Shown in pieces: positions 52,370 to 61,779 of a stretch of 64,000 nt of DNA. Source of the DNA: Luteitalea pratensis (GTDB taxonomy: Bacteria > Acidobacteriota > Vicinamibacteria > Vicinamibacterales > Vicinamibacteraceae); the NCBI RefSeq assembly GCF_001618865.1, contig NZ_CP015136.1, positions 1,709,001 through 1,773,000 on the forward strand, written 5' to 3'. Made by a program: the position numbers and the translations under genes. The notes below the pieces were generated by a model. The model did no database searches. It was not told the origin of the DNA and worked only from the letters and a program-made list of their open reading frames with translations. Numbering within the stretch: the first letter of the stretch is position 1; each line of letters begins with the position of its first letter.

Positions 52370-54793
52370 GTGACGCCACTCGCCGCCGAAGGACTCCGGC
52401 CACGACGCGTTGGTCGTCATTTCCTCGCGCTGGCGTCGGCGCTCTGCGTGTTGACGATTCACGCGTCTGGCCAGCAGCCAGCGCCAGCGGCCCCGTCGAC
52501 GCCGGTCAAGGTCCTGCTGCTGCACTCGTACGACACGTCGTCGGAATGGGCGCTTCGCGTCGGCGAAGGCGTGTTCCAGGGCTTGCAGGATGGCGGCGCC
52601 CACGTCGACCTGCGGCAGGAGTTTCTCGACGCCCGCCGGTACCCGGGCCGGACGTACCTGGATCGCGCCAGGGATGTCCTGGCTGCGAAGTTCGAGGAGA
52701 CGCCGCCGCAAATCGTGATCACCTGCGACGACGCGGCACTGGAGTTCCTGCTCGGGTACCCGGACCTGTTCAGGGGCATCCCGGTGGTCTTCGGTGGCGT
52801 GCAGGATCGGCATCTCGCGGCCCTGGCGCCACGCCACCGCTTCACCGGCATCATCGAGCAGTTTCGCATCGACGATGTCGTCGCAACGGCGCTGCGTGCT
52901 CGTCCGTCGACCCGTCGCATCATCGTGACCACCGGCAACGATCGAAACGGCGCGGCATTCCGCGCCGAGTTCGCCGACGTCCAGGGATTGTTCCCGCAGC
53001 TGTCCTTCGTGGCGCTCTCAGGTGCGTCGATGAGCTTCACGGCGATCCTGCAGCGGCTGCGCAACGACACGACCGCGGACGATCTCGTGATGGTCACGCC
53101 GATCAGTCGCGACATCGCCGGTCAGACACTGGAGCCGGACGTCGCCATTCCGCAGGTCGTCACGGCCTCGAGTGCCCCCGTGATTGCCCTCGCCTATGCA
53201 AACCTCAACCGCGGACTGCTCGCCATGACGGCCAATACCGGCATAACGCATGGGCGGCTGATGGCGGCACAGGCCCTGCGCCTGCTCGGCGGGGCCAGCC
53301 CGGCCAGCGTCGCCCTCGAGATCGACGGCAATTCGCCGCTGGCCTTCGACGCCCGTCAACTCGCGCGATGGGGCATCGACGAAGCCCTGCTCCCCCCCGG
53401 CGCACAGGTCGAACATCGCGCCCTGCCGTCCTTCTACCAGGCCAACCGGGGCGTCATCTGGGCCGCCATCGCGTTCATCGCCGTGCAGTCGACAATCATC
53501 GCCGGCCTGGTCATGAACGTCCGCCGCCGCCGCCGTGCGGAGCAGAGACTCGGCGACCAGACACGTGCGCTGACCGTTGCCAATCGTGCACTCGAGGAGG
53601 TGAACCGGTCGCTGCTGCGTGAGCAGGATGTGCGTCAGCAGGCCGAGGAGCACCTGAGACACGCGCAGAAGATGGAGGCAGTTGGCCGGCTCGCCGGTGG
53701 CATTGCCCACGACTTCAACAACCTGTTGACCGTCACCATCGGCTACTGCGAGCTGCTGTTGAAACGTGTGTCGCGGGGCACGCCCGATCGTGAGGCGGTG
53801 GAGCAGATTCGGCAGGCCAGTGAACAGGCATCGACGCTCACACAGAATCTTCTCGCGTTCAGCCGCAAGCAGGTGGCGTTGCCGATCACCGTCGACGTGG
53901 TCGGCGCGATCCGGGGTATGGAGTCGATGCTGCGGCGCTTCTGCGGCGACCGCGTCACCCTCGTCCTCGACCTCGACGGCGCAGCAGGACAGGTGCGACT
54001 CGGTGAAGGTCAGCTCGAGCAGATCCTGATGAACCTGGTGATCAACGGCCGCGATGCGATGCTGCACGGTGGCCGGCTCGAGATGCAGGCGCGCGCGCAG
54101 ATCGTCGATGAAGATGCGGCGGGGGCGGGCGGGCTGCGCGCCGGGCCCCACGCGGTGATTGTCGTCAGCGACACGGGCATCGGCATGGACGATGCGACGC
54201 GCGCCCGCATCTTCGAACCGTTCTTCACCACCAAGGGCGTTGGCCGGGGGACCGGCCTTGGCCTGGCCACGGTGTACGGCATCGTGACGCAGCATGGCGG
54301 CCGGATCGAGGTGGACAGCGCACCCGGGCGCGGCGCGTCCTTCACCCTCTGGCTGCCCATGGCTGCACCGCGCGCGATGACCGATCGCACGACGGGCGAC
54401 GAGACGTCGGCGCAGGCAGGCCGGACCGTGCTGGTCGTCGAGGACGAACCCGAACTCCTGGGGCTCATCGCCCGTGTCCTTGGCGAGGCCGGGTTCGCCG
54501 TCCTCGGGGCCTCCGGGGGCGAGCAGGCGGTGGCCATCGCCTCGAGTCACCCAGGGACGCTCCACCTGCTCCTGACCGATATCGTCATGCCCGGCGACGA
54601 TGGATTCACCGTGGCTTGGCGGGTGGGCCAACTCCGCCCCGGGCTGCCCGTCGCCTACATGTCCGGATACACCGACGATGTGCACGCGGCCGAGGGGGAC
54701 ACCCCGCTGCTGCGCAAGCCGTTCATGCCGGCCGATCTGCTGGCGCATGTGCGCCGCGCACTCGGCTCCGAGGCCGCCATCACACAGAGTTAG
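52370..54793 (+). CDS. hybrid histidine kinase with periplasmic ABC-substrate-binding-like sensor
   Basis: From GTG 52370 the protein has 807 residues. A signal peptide ([19 protein letters not shown]) is followed by a periplasmic sensor of the ABC-sugar-binding-like type ([43 protein letters not shown]; about 40-360), a transmembrane helix ([21 protein letters not shown], about 362-383), a coiled-coil, an H-box [17 protein letters not shown], HATPase ([21 protein letters not shown]) and a receiver (VLVVEDEPE; phospho-Asp in [13 protein letters not shown]; Lys in LLRKPF). It senses an unknown periplasmic ligand. A GTG at 52274 inside the upstream relic is less likely. Confidence 0.9.
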   Translation: MTPLAAEGLRPRRVGRHFLALASALCVLTIHASGQQPAPAAPSTPVKVLLLHSYDTSSEWALRVGEGVFQGLQDGGAHVDLRQEFLDARRYPGRTYLDRARDVLAAKFEETPPQIVITCDDAALEFLLGYPDLFRGIPVVFGGVQDRHLAALAPRHRFTGIIEQFRIDDVVATALRARPSTRRIIVTTGNDRNGAAFRAEFADVQGLFPQLSFVALSGASMSFTAILQRLRNDTTADDLVMVTPISRDIAGQTLEPDVAIPQVVTASSAPVIALAYANLNRGLLAMTANTGITHGRLMAAQALRLLGGASPASVALEIDGNSPLAFDARQLARWGIDEALLPPGAQVEHRALPSFYQANRGVIWAAIAFIAVQSTIIAGLVMNVRRRRRAEQRLGDQTRALTVANRALEEVNRSLLREQDVRQQAEEHLRHAQKMEAVGRLAGGIAHDFNNLLTVTIGYCELLLKRVSRGTPDREAVEQIRQASEQASTLTQNLLAFSRKQVALPITVDVVGAIRGMESMLRRFCGDRVTLVLDLDGAAGQVRLGEGQLEQILMNLVINGRDAMLHGGRLEMQARAQIVDEDAAGAGGLRAGPHAVIVVSDTGIGMDDATRARIFEPFFTTKGVGRGTGLGLATVYGIVTQHGGRIEVDSAPGRGASFTLWLPMAAPRAMTDRTTGDETSAQAGRTVLVVEDEPELLGLIARVLGEAGFAVLGASGGEQAVAIASSHPGTLHLLLTDIVMPGDDGFTVAWRVGQLRPGLPVAYMSGYTDDVHAAEGDTPLLRKPFMPADLLAHVRRALGSEAAITQS

Positions 54794-54895
54794 TCCCGTC
54801 GTGCAGGCAGGCGGGTCAGGTTGGCCTGCCACCCGCGGAAACACTGCTACAATCGGCCCGTTTCCACGGCACCCTGTACCGCGTGCCCGTTCCCG

Positions 54896-57775
54896 ATGGC
54901 GGCAGCCTTTCTCTCGCATTATCGCCTGCTCGGTCTTCTCGGCGTTGGCGGCATGGGTGAGGTGCATCGCGCGGAAGACACCCGGCTGCGGCGCGAGGTA
55001 GCGATCAAGATCCTGCACCCCGAGGCCGCGGCCTCGAAGGAGTGGCTCAGTCGCTTCCGCCGCGAGGCGCGTCTTGCCTCGGCCCTGCAGCACCCGCACA
55101 TCTGCACGATCCACGAACTGGGCGAGCACGAAGGCCAGGCCTTCATCGTCATGGAGCGGCTCGAGGGCGTGACCGTCCGCGAGTTGATCGAGGATGGCCC
55201 GATCGCGCCGTCACGGGTGATTGCGATCGCGCGCCAGATTGCCGACGCGCTCGACGCAGCCCATCGGCGCGGCATCATCCATCGCGACATCAAGCCGGCC
55301 AACCTGTTTGTCACCGACGGCGATCACGTCAAGGTCGTGGACTTCGGCCTGGCGCGCCTGGCGAGCGACGAGGCTGCCGCGGTGGCGTCCGGTGCCATCC
55401 CCATTGCCAGCGCCAGGAGCGCCGCCGCGGCGCCGGGGTCAGGCTCGCGCCCCCTGCACCTGACACAGACCGGCATGGCCATGGGTACGGTCTACTACAT
55501 GTCGCCGGAGCAGGCGCGCGGTGACGCGCTCGACGCGCGCACGGACCTGTTCTCGCTCGGCAGCGTCCTGTACGAGATGGCGACCGGCCGCCGTGCGTTC
55601 GAGGGCGACGACATCGCGCAGATTCTGGGCAAGATCACGCACGGCGTGTTCGTGCCGCCTCGGGCGCTGAACGCCGGCGTCCCCCGCGCCCTCGACGCGA
55701 TCATCGTCAAGTTGCTCAGCGCCGACCCCAGGCAGCGATACCAACGGGCAAGCGACCTGATGTCCGACCTCGTCCGCGCGGATGCGCCGAGCGGTGCCAC
55801 GCCGCGTCCGTTGATGCAGGCAACGACGGCGACCGGCCGGACGACAGCCTGGCGCCGCGCCGGCCTGGCGGTGTCCGTGCTCCTGGTCGTGAGCAGCCTC
55901 GCCTACGCGTGGTATGCGCGCAGGCCGTCGACGCTCACCGATCGCGACAGCATCGTCATCGGCGCCTTCGAGAACGCGACCGGGAATCCGGTCTTCGACG
56001 ACACGCTGGTGACGGCCCTCAAGCTGCAGCTCGCCCAGTCGCCGTTCCTCGACATCGTCCAGGACTCGCGTATTGCAGAAACGCTGAAGTTGATGGGGCG
56101 CAAGGACGACGAGCGACTCACCCACGAGGTGGTCCGGGAAGCGTGCCAGCGGCTCGCGGTCAAGGCGATGATCGACGGCCGGCTCGCCCCGTTCGGCAAG
56201 AATTACGTGCTCACCGTGTCGGCGACCGACTGCAACACCGGCGAGGTGCTCGCCCGCACGCAGGCGGAAGCGGCCAACAGCGAAGCCGTCCTCGCCGAAC
56301 TCGGCAAGATGGCCTCGGAGATGAGGACGCGGCTCGGCGAGTCGCTGCCATCGATCGCGCGCTTCGACATGCCCGTGACAGAGGCGACGACGCCGTCGCT
56401 GCAGGCGTTCAAGGCCTATGCACTCGGCCTCGAGGAGCGACGCCGTGGCCGCGAACTCGAGTCGCTCGCCTTCTTCAAGCAGGCCATCGAGCTCGACCCC
56501 GACTTCGCCCAGGCCCATGCGACGCTGTCGACGGTGTACGGCGGCATCGGCGAACTCGATCGCAGCGAACAGCATGCACGCCAGGCGTACGAGCATCGCG
56601 ATCGCGTCAGCGAACGCGAACGCCTGTTCATCGGCTACCAGTACCACGACCGCGTCACCGGCAACCAGGCCGAGGTGATCGACACGCTGCAGGCGTGGCA
56701 GGCGGCATACCCGCGCGAGTTCGTGCCAGCCAACGCGCTCTCGGTCGTCTACAACCGCCTCGGCCAATACGACAAAGGCGTCGCTGCCGCACAGGAAGCA
56801 CTGCGCCGCAGTCCCGATCACCCGTTCGCGATTTCGAACCTCGCGGTGGCGTACCGGGGACTGGGGCGCTATGACGAGGCGCGTCGTGTCGCACAGCAGG
56901 GTGTGCGAGCAAATGCGGCGACCGTGCCGACGCGGCGTCTCCTCTACCAGTTGAGCGTGATGGCTGGTGACTCGGCCGCGGCGCAGCAACTCACGTGGGG
57001 GCGTGGCCAGCCGCGTGAGTTCGATCTCGTGGCCGCGCAGGGACAGATCGCGATGTTCGAGGGGCGCTGGCGCGAGGGCGAATCGCTCTATCGCCGTGCC
57101 GCGGAAATGGCACAGGCCCGCGGCCTGCCCGGCAACGCCGCCGGCCAGTTCGCGCATCTTGCGTGGCTCGAAGCGGTCTATCGTCCGGGACCGGATCTCG
57201 ACGAGCGCGTGCGTCGCATGGTCGCACTGGGCGGCAACAAGGAAGAGGGCGCGGCGGCACGCTCCCGCGTGGCGGCCGCGCTCGGCCTGGTGGGGCGGCG
57301 GGCGGAGGCATTGGCCATCGTCGCGTCCGCCGAACGGCGTGCGCCCGATTCCACCTATGTGCGGGCTGTCCTCGTGCCGGTGACCCGTGCGAGCCTGGCG
57401 CTGCACGACGGCAAGGCGGCAGAGGCCGTCCAGGCGCTTGAAGCGGCGCGCGACACCGACATCGGTGGCCTCGGGGCTCTGGTGCCGCTCTACCTGCGTG
57501 CCGAGGCCTACCGGCAGCAAGGCAATTGGACCGCCGCCGCGACCGAATACGAGCGCCTGATCCATCACCGGGGCACCGATCCATACGCGCCGATGGTGCC
57601 GCTGTCGTGGCTCGGTCTCGGACGGGTCCGGGCGGCGATGGGCGACCTGACGGTCAGCCGGACGTCGTACGAAATGGCGTTGTCGCTGTGGCGCGCCGCC
57701 GACAACGACTTTCCGCCGCGACGCGCCGCGCAGGCAGAGTACGATCGGCTCGCACAGGGAGCCACCTCTCCCTGA
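54896..57775 (+). CDS. active Ser/Thr protein kinase with periplasmic TPR domain
   Basis: This 959-residue protein has a complete kinase domain (about 9-270): GVGGMGEVH loop, VAIKIL (Lys38), HRDIKPAN (H129-R130-D131), VVDFGLA (D149-F150-G151) and a GTVYYMSPEQ activation end. A transmembrane helix (LAVSVLLVVSSLAYAWY, about 320-336) leads to a periplasmic FlgO/TolB-like part (IVIGAFENATGNPVFDDTL) and many TPR units (about 500-940). It is 34 bp before a paralog whose kinase residues are lost. Their outer halves are very similar (LDIV...LMGR; CQRLAV; YQYHDRVTG), which shows tandem duplication. An ECF sigma factor follows. Confidence 0.95.
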   Translation: MAAAFLSHYRLLGLLGVGGMGEVHRAEDTRLRREVAIKILHPEAAASKEWLSRFRREARLASALQHPHICTIHELGEHEGQAFIVMERLEGVTVRELIEDGPIAPSRVIAIARQIADALDAAHRRGIIHRDIKPANLFVTDGDHVKVVDFGLARLASDEAAAVASGAIPIASARSAAAAPGSGSRPLHLTQTGMAMGTVYYMSPEQARGDALDARTDLFSLGSVLYEMATGRRAFEGDDIAQILGKITHGVFVPPRALNAGVPRALDAIIVKLLSADPRQRYQRASDLMSDLVRADAPSGATPRPLMQATTATGRTTAWRRAGLAVSVLLVVSSLAYAWYARRPSTLTDRDSIVIGAFENATGNPVFDDTLVTALKLQLAQSPFLDIVQDSRIAETLKLMGRKDDERLTHEVVREACQRLAVKAMIDGRLAPFGKNYVLTVSATDCNTGEVLARTQAEAANSEAVLAELGKMASEMRTRLGESLPSIARFDMPVTEATTPSLQAFKAYALGLEERRRGRELESLAFFKQAIELDPDFAQAHATLSTVYGGIGELDRSEQHARQAYEHRDRVSERERLFIGYQYHDRVTGNQAEVIDTLQAWQAAYPREFVPANALSVVYNRLGQYDKGVAAAQEALRRSPDHPFAISNLAVAYRGLGRYDEARRVAQQGVRANAATVPTRRLLYQLSVMAGDSAAAQQLTWGRGQPREFDLVAAQGQIAMFEGRWREGESLYRRAAEMAQARGLPGNAAGQFAHLAWLEAVYRPGPDLDERVRRMVALGGNKEEGAAARSRVAAALGLVGRRAEALAIVASAERRAPDSTYVRAVLVPVTRASLALHDGKAAEAVQALEAARDTDIGGLGALVPLYLRAEAYRQQGNWTAAATEYERLIHHRGTDPYAPMVPLSWLGLGRVRAAMGDLTVSRTSYEMALSLWRAADNDFPPRRAAQAEYDRLAQGATSP

Positions 57776-57809
57776 AACCCGCTGAGCCTGCACCCCAGAG
57801 TCATCGCGC

Positions 57810-60623
57810 GTGAACACGCCTGCTTCGATCGCGCACTACCAGTTGCTCGAGCTCATCGGCCAGGACGGGCCGGTCGAGACCTGGCGTGCCCGTGACGCCC
57901 GGCTCCAGCGGACCGTGGCGATCCAGGTGCTGCGTCGCGGCCCGAACACGACGCAGGAAGCGATCGACCGCTTCCGGCGACAGGCCCACGTCGCCTCGCT
58001 CGTCACGCATCCCCACATCTGCGCGGTGCACAACTGGGGAGAGGACGACGGACAACCGTACGTTGTGCGCGAGCTGCTGTCGGGCGAGCGCCTCGACCAG
58101 TTGCTGGCGCGCGGCGCCCTGGCGCCCGATCGCGTCCTGGAGTTGGCCATCCAGCTCACCGGGGCGTTATGCGCCGTCCACCGGCGTGGCCTGGTGCATG
58201 GACAGCTGCGGCCGTCGCACATCCGGGTCACCGCCGACGGGCACGTGAAGGTCCTCGGGCTCGGGACGGCCGTGGCCGATCCCAATGCCGCGGCACCGGA
58301 TCTGGGAGCCTTCGCGACGACCGCGGTCGACATCGAAACAGCGGCCCCGTTTTCGGCGCCGACGGAGGCCGATCCGTACCTCTCGCCGGAACAGGTGGCA
58401 GGGCATCCGCCGGTCGCGGTGAGCGATGTATTTGCGACGGGCGTGCTGCTCTACGAGATGGCGACCGGCACAGCACCATTCAGCGGCGCCACGGGGGCGG
58501 AGTTGTCCAGGGCCATCCTGTCTACGCCCCCCGTGCCGGTGAGGCGCGTCAACCGGCGCGTTCCCGCGGCGCTCGCCGAGCTGATCGAGCGCGCGCTCGC
58601 GAAGGACCCGCACCAACGCCAGGGATCCGCACAGGAGCTTCTCGACGCGTTGCGCGACGCACGTCGCGGCAGCGGTGTGCGCTGGCGTCCTGGCACGTGG
58701 GGCTGGCGCCATTCCGCTGTCGTGGCCGGCGCCCTGGCCGTCGTTGCAGCGGGTGGATTGCTGGCGTGGTCAGCCGGTTGGATTCCCAAGGGGCCGGCGC
58801 GCGCCCGCAACACGGTCCTCCTGAGCGACATCGTCAACGGCACGGCCGATCCGGACTTCCAGGGCACATTGCGGCAGGCCGTCGGCGTCTACCTTGGCCA
58901 GTCGCCGTACCTCGACATTGTGTCCGAGGAGCGCATGCGCGCCGGATTGCAGTTGATGGGACGGACCGACGAGATGGCGCTCACCCATGACGCCGCCGCG
59001 CAGTTGTGCCAGCGACTCGCCGTGCAGGCCATGCTCGAGGGCAGTGTATCGGCAGTCGGACCGAATACGGTGATCAACCTGGTCGCCACCGACTGCGAGA
59101 ACGGCACGACCATCGCCCGCGAACAGGCCGAGGTCCAGCGCAAGGAAGATGTCCTGCGCCTACTCGGCACGCTGACTGCCTCGGTGCGCACGGCGCTCGG
59201 CGAGCCGCGGACCAGCCTGACGGCGCACAACGTGCCCATCGAGGATGCCACGACGCCGTCGCTCGAGGCGCTCAAGGCCTACACGGAAGCCGCGGCGCAG
59301 CGGGCCGCGGGGCGCGAGATGGACGGCATCCGTTGGCTCGAGAAGGCCATCGCCGCGGATCCGGGGTTCGCGCTCGCGTACACGACGCTGTCGACCGCAT
59401 ACGGTGGCCTCGGCGAGACGGGGCGCAGCGAGCAGTACGCGCGGCTGGCGTACGAGAAGGCGGCCCGCGTCAGCGAACGCGAGCGCCTCTTCATCGCCTA
59501 CCAGTACCACGACCGTGTCACGGGCGATCAGCTGAAGACCCGCGAGGTGCTGGAGGTGTGGAGTCGCACGTATCCGCGCGACTACCGTGCGCCGAATGCG
59601 CTGGCGGTGCTTCTGAACCGGCTCGGTGACTTCCAGGCCGCGGCGGTGCAGGCCGAGGAGGCACGCCGGCGGAACCCGGCGCATGCCTTCCCGCTCTCCA
59701 ACCTCGCGCACGCGCGCCGAGGACAGGGACGCTTTGCCGAGGCACGGTCTGTGGCCGAGCAGGCGATCGCGCAGCAACTCGAGACGGTGCCGATGCGCCG
59801 GCTGCTGTACCAGGTGACGTTGCTGCTCGGTGATCCGGCGACCGCGCAGCAGCAGGTGGCGTGGGCGTCGTCGCGACCGCGCGGATTCGACATCGTCGGC
59901 GCGCAGGCGCAGGATGCCGCGTTCCACGGCCGCCTCGACGAGGCGCGCGACCTGTTCGGGCGTGTGCTGGCTGCGGCCGAGGAGCAGAAATTCCCGCAGA
60001 TCGCCTCGGGCTACCTGGCCTGGTCCGCGGTCACGGAGGCGCTGCTCGGGGATCGCACGCGTGCGCTGGCACAGGCGCGTGACGTGGCGCGCACCGCCAC
60101 CGCGCCCGAACCCGCGCTCCGCGCCGCGCTGGCGCTGGCGCTGGCCGGCGCCCCGGACGAAGCCGCGGCCGTCGTCGAGCAACTGCGGAAGGTGCGTCCC
60201 GAGGACACGTTCCTGCAGGTCGCATACGTGCCGGCAGCGCGCGCCGCGACCGCGCTCGCTCGCAGCCATCCGGCAGAAGCGGTCGACACGCTGCGACCTG
60301 CGGCACCGTACCAGTTCGGCTTCATCGCCGCGCTCACGCCAACCTACCTGGAGGGCGCGGCCTATGCACAGGCCGGCGCCCACACCGAAGCGGCGCGGAT
60401 GTTCCGGCTGGTCGTAGAACATCGCGGCACCGATCCGTTCTCTCCGTTCCTGCCGATGGCGCAGCTCGGGCTCGCGCGCGCGCTCGCCGCGGCCGGCGAC
60501 CGCAACGGCAGCCGCCGGGCCTACGAGACGTTGATGGGATGGTGGGCGAACGCGGACAAGAGCATGGCGCTCGCGCCGCTGGTGGCGGCCGAGTACGCCG
60601 CTCTTTCGACGCCGACGTCATGA
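57810..60623 (+). CDS. pseudokinase paralog with periplasmic TPR domain
   Basis: This 937-residue protein starts at GTG 57810 and has the same layout as its upstream neighbour. The kinase-like domain has lost its catalytic residues: VAIK is VAIQ (Gln39), HRDIKPAN is HGQLRPSH (catalytic Asp is Gln132, Asn is His137), and DFG is GLG (Asp is Gly150). The ATP-binding loop is GQDGPVETW. The APE-like end is LSPEQVAG. One transmembrane helix (about 310-328) precedes a TolB-like part and TPR units. It is likely a partner or regulator of the active kinase 34 bp upstream. Decay of a duplicated kinase is the simplest origin. Confidence 0.92.
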   Translation: MNTPASIAHYQLLELIGQDGPVETWRARDARLQRTVAIQVLRRGPNTTQEAIDRFRRQAHVASLVTHPHICAVHNWGEDDGQPYVVRELLSGERLDQLLARGALAPDRVLELAIQLTGALCAVHRRGLVHGQLRPSHIRVTADGHVKVLGLGTAVADPNAAAPDLGAFATTAVDIETAAPFSAPTEADPYLSPEQVAGHPPVAVSDVFATGVLLYEMATGTAPFSGATGAELSRAILSTPPVPVRRVNRRVPAALAELIERALAKDPHQRQGSAQELLDALRDARRGSGVRWRPGTWGWRHSAVVAGALAVVAAGGLLAWSAGWIPKGPARARNTVLLSDIVNGTADPDFQGTLRQAVGVYLGQSPYLDIVSEERMRAGLQLMGRTDEMALTHDAAAQLCQRLAVQAMLEGSVSAVGPNTVINLVATDCENGTTIAREQAEVQRKEDVLRLLGTLTASVRTALGEPRTSLTAHNVPIEDATTPSLEALKAYTEAAAQRAAGREMDGIRWLEKAIAADPGFALAYTTLSTAYGGLGETGRSEQYARLAYEKAARVSERERLFIAYQYHDRVTGDQLKTREVLEVWSRTYPRDYRAPNALAVLLNRLGDFQAAAVQAEEARRRNPAHAFPLSNLAHARRGQGRFAEARSVAEQAIAQQLETVPMRRLLYQVTLLLGDPATAQQQVAWASSRPRGFDIVGAQAQDAAFHGRLDEARDLFGRVLAAAEEQKFPQIASGYLAWSAVTEALLGDRTRALAQARDVARTATAPEPALRAALALALAGAPDEAAAVVEQLRKVRPEDTFLQVAYVPAARAATALARSHPAEAVDTLRPAAPYQFGFIAALTPTYLEGAAYAQAGAHTEAARMFRLVVEHRGTDPFSPFLPMAQLGLARALAAAGDRNGSRRAYETLMGWWANADKSMALAPLVAAEYAALSTPTS

Positions 60624-60921
60624 GAACGCCTAACGCCTCTAACGCCTAACGCCTACGGCCTACGGCATGCAGGCTGCAGCCTACAGGCACGTAGGCGTCG
60701 ACCTTCCACCTTCGCCAAGGCTACGGTGGACACGTCGGGTCGACGCGCGCCGGCGAGGACACCGAGGAAAGGGGAACAAACAGGTAGCAACGAAGGGTCG
60801 ATGAGCCCGTCGGGGCGCTGGTTCCGCGTATCGGGATAGCCCGGTGGTCGGCTGGCAGGTCGCCAGTCGGAAACCGAGCGCCCGGCGGGGCTCGGCGACG
60901 CATCTCGCGAGGCGACTCGAC
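60624..60921. other. 298-bp gap with arrays and dispersed-element copy 3
   Basis: AACGCCT units (60626-60655) are followed by GCCTACG/GCAGCCTAC units and then the 54-bp element in minus orientation (60691-60744). The remainder leads to the sigma-factor start. No gene is supported. Confidence 0.55.
60691..60744 (-). repeat. 54-bp dispersed element, copy 3
   Basis: This copy reads GTAGGCGTCGACC on the plus strand and ends GGGTCGAC. Its reverse complement matches 48955-49008 at 50 of 54 positions, with the four changes at positions 8, 12, 28 and 50. Confidence 0.85.
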
Positions 60922-61773
60922 ATGGCCTTCCGTTCCCCCTCGATGGTCCTGCAGGCACCGGCCGCGCCTGCGTGGCACGACACACCGCGACAGCGATTCC
61001 TCGACGCGTTGCCGATCGTCGGCAGCGTGATCCGCGATCTCGGGCGGCGATATCACCTCTCGCGCGACGAGCGCGAGGAATTCGCGGGCAACGTCAACCT
61101 GCGGCTCATGGACGGCGATTACGCGGTCTTGCGTCAGTTCCAGGGTCGCAGCAGCCTGTCCACCTACCTGCGGACCGTGATCACCCGGCAGTTCCTGGAT
61201 GCGCGAGCGAAGGCGTGGGGCCGATGGCACCCCTCGGCCGATGCCCTGCGCCTGGGCCCGACGGCGGTGGCGTTGGAGCAACTGATCGCGCGTCAACGCC
61301 TGCCCCTCGAGCAAGCGATCGCGACGATGCGGTCGCGGGGGGAGACGCTCGAGGAGGGGAGATTGCGCGAGATGGCCGATCGGCTGCCGCGGCGCGCCTC
61401 CAGATGCCGGATCGTGGATGCCACCGCGCTCGAGTACGTAGCCGCGAGTGATCCGTCTCCTGAACAGGCGCTCGCCGACGAGCGCGCTGCCGACGCGCGC
61501 GCAGCGACGAGCGTGGCGCTGCGGCACGCGACCGCGGCGTTGACGGTCCGGGAGCAGATGCTGCTGCGGCTCCGCTACGAGCAGGGGGCCACGGTGGCCG
61601 AGATCGCGCGGATGCTGGGCGAGGACCAGAAGCCTCTGTACCGGCATCTCGAACGCGTGCTGGTCAAGCTTCGCCGCGCCCTCGAAGCGTGCGGTGTTTC
61701 TGCCGACCACGTCCGCGCGCTGACCACCATCCCCCTGGACGAATCTCGTGGCGCGGACGCCATCGCCTGCTGA
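60922..61773 (+). CDS. ECF-type RNA polymerase sigma factor
   Basis: This 283-residue sigma-70 family protein has region 2 (PIVGSVIRDLGRRYHLSRDE, NVNLRLMDGDYAVLRQFQGR, then SSLSTYLRTVITRQFLDARA) and region 4 (HATAALTVREQMLLRLRYEQ, then GATVAEIARMLGEDQKPLYR, then HLERVLVKLRRALE), a helix-turn-helix that binds -35 DNA. ATG 60922 is chosen; an upstream GTG (60844) would add 26 residues without a clear site. A long linker between the regions is typical of the sigma factors found beside Ser/Thr kinase genes in this phylum. It is 298 bp after the pseudokinase gene; no anti-sigma gene is adjacent. Confidence 0.87.
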   Translation: MAFRSPSMVLQAPAAPAWHDTPRQRFLDALPIVGSVIRDLGRRYHLSRDEREEFAGNVNLRLMDGDYAVLRQFQGRSSLSTYLRTVITRQFLDARAKAWGRWHPSADALRLGPTAVALEQLIARQRLPLEQAIATMRSRGETLEEGRLREMADRLPRRASRCRIVDATALEYVAASDPSPEQALADERAADARAATSVALRHATAALTVREQMLLRLRYEQGATVAEIARMLGEDQKPLYRHLERVLVKLRRALEACGVSADHVRALTTIPLDESRGADAIAC

Positions 61774-61779
61774 GTGCCG

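Noticed and set aside
55439-57817. 792-codon antisense frame opposite the active kinase gene
   Set aside because: The sense strand has a full kinase-TPR protein; the antisense frame lacks any domain and reflects codon bias.
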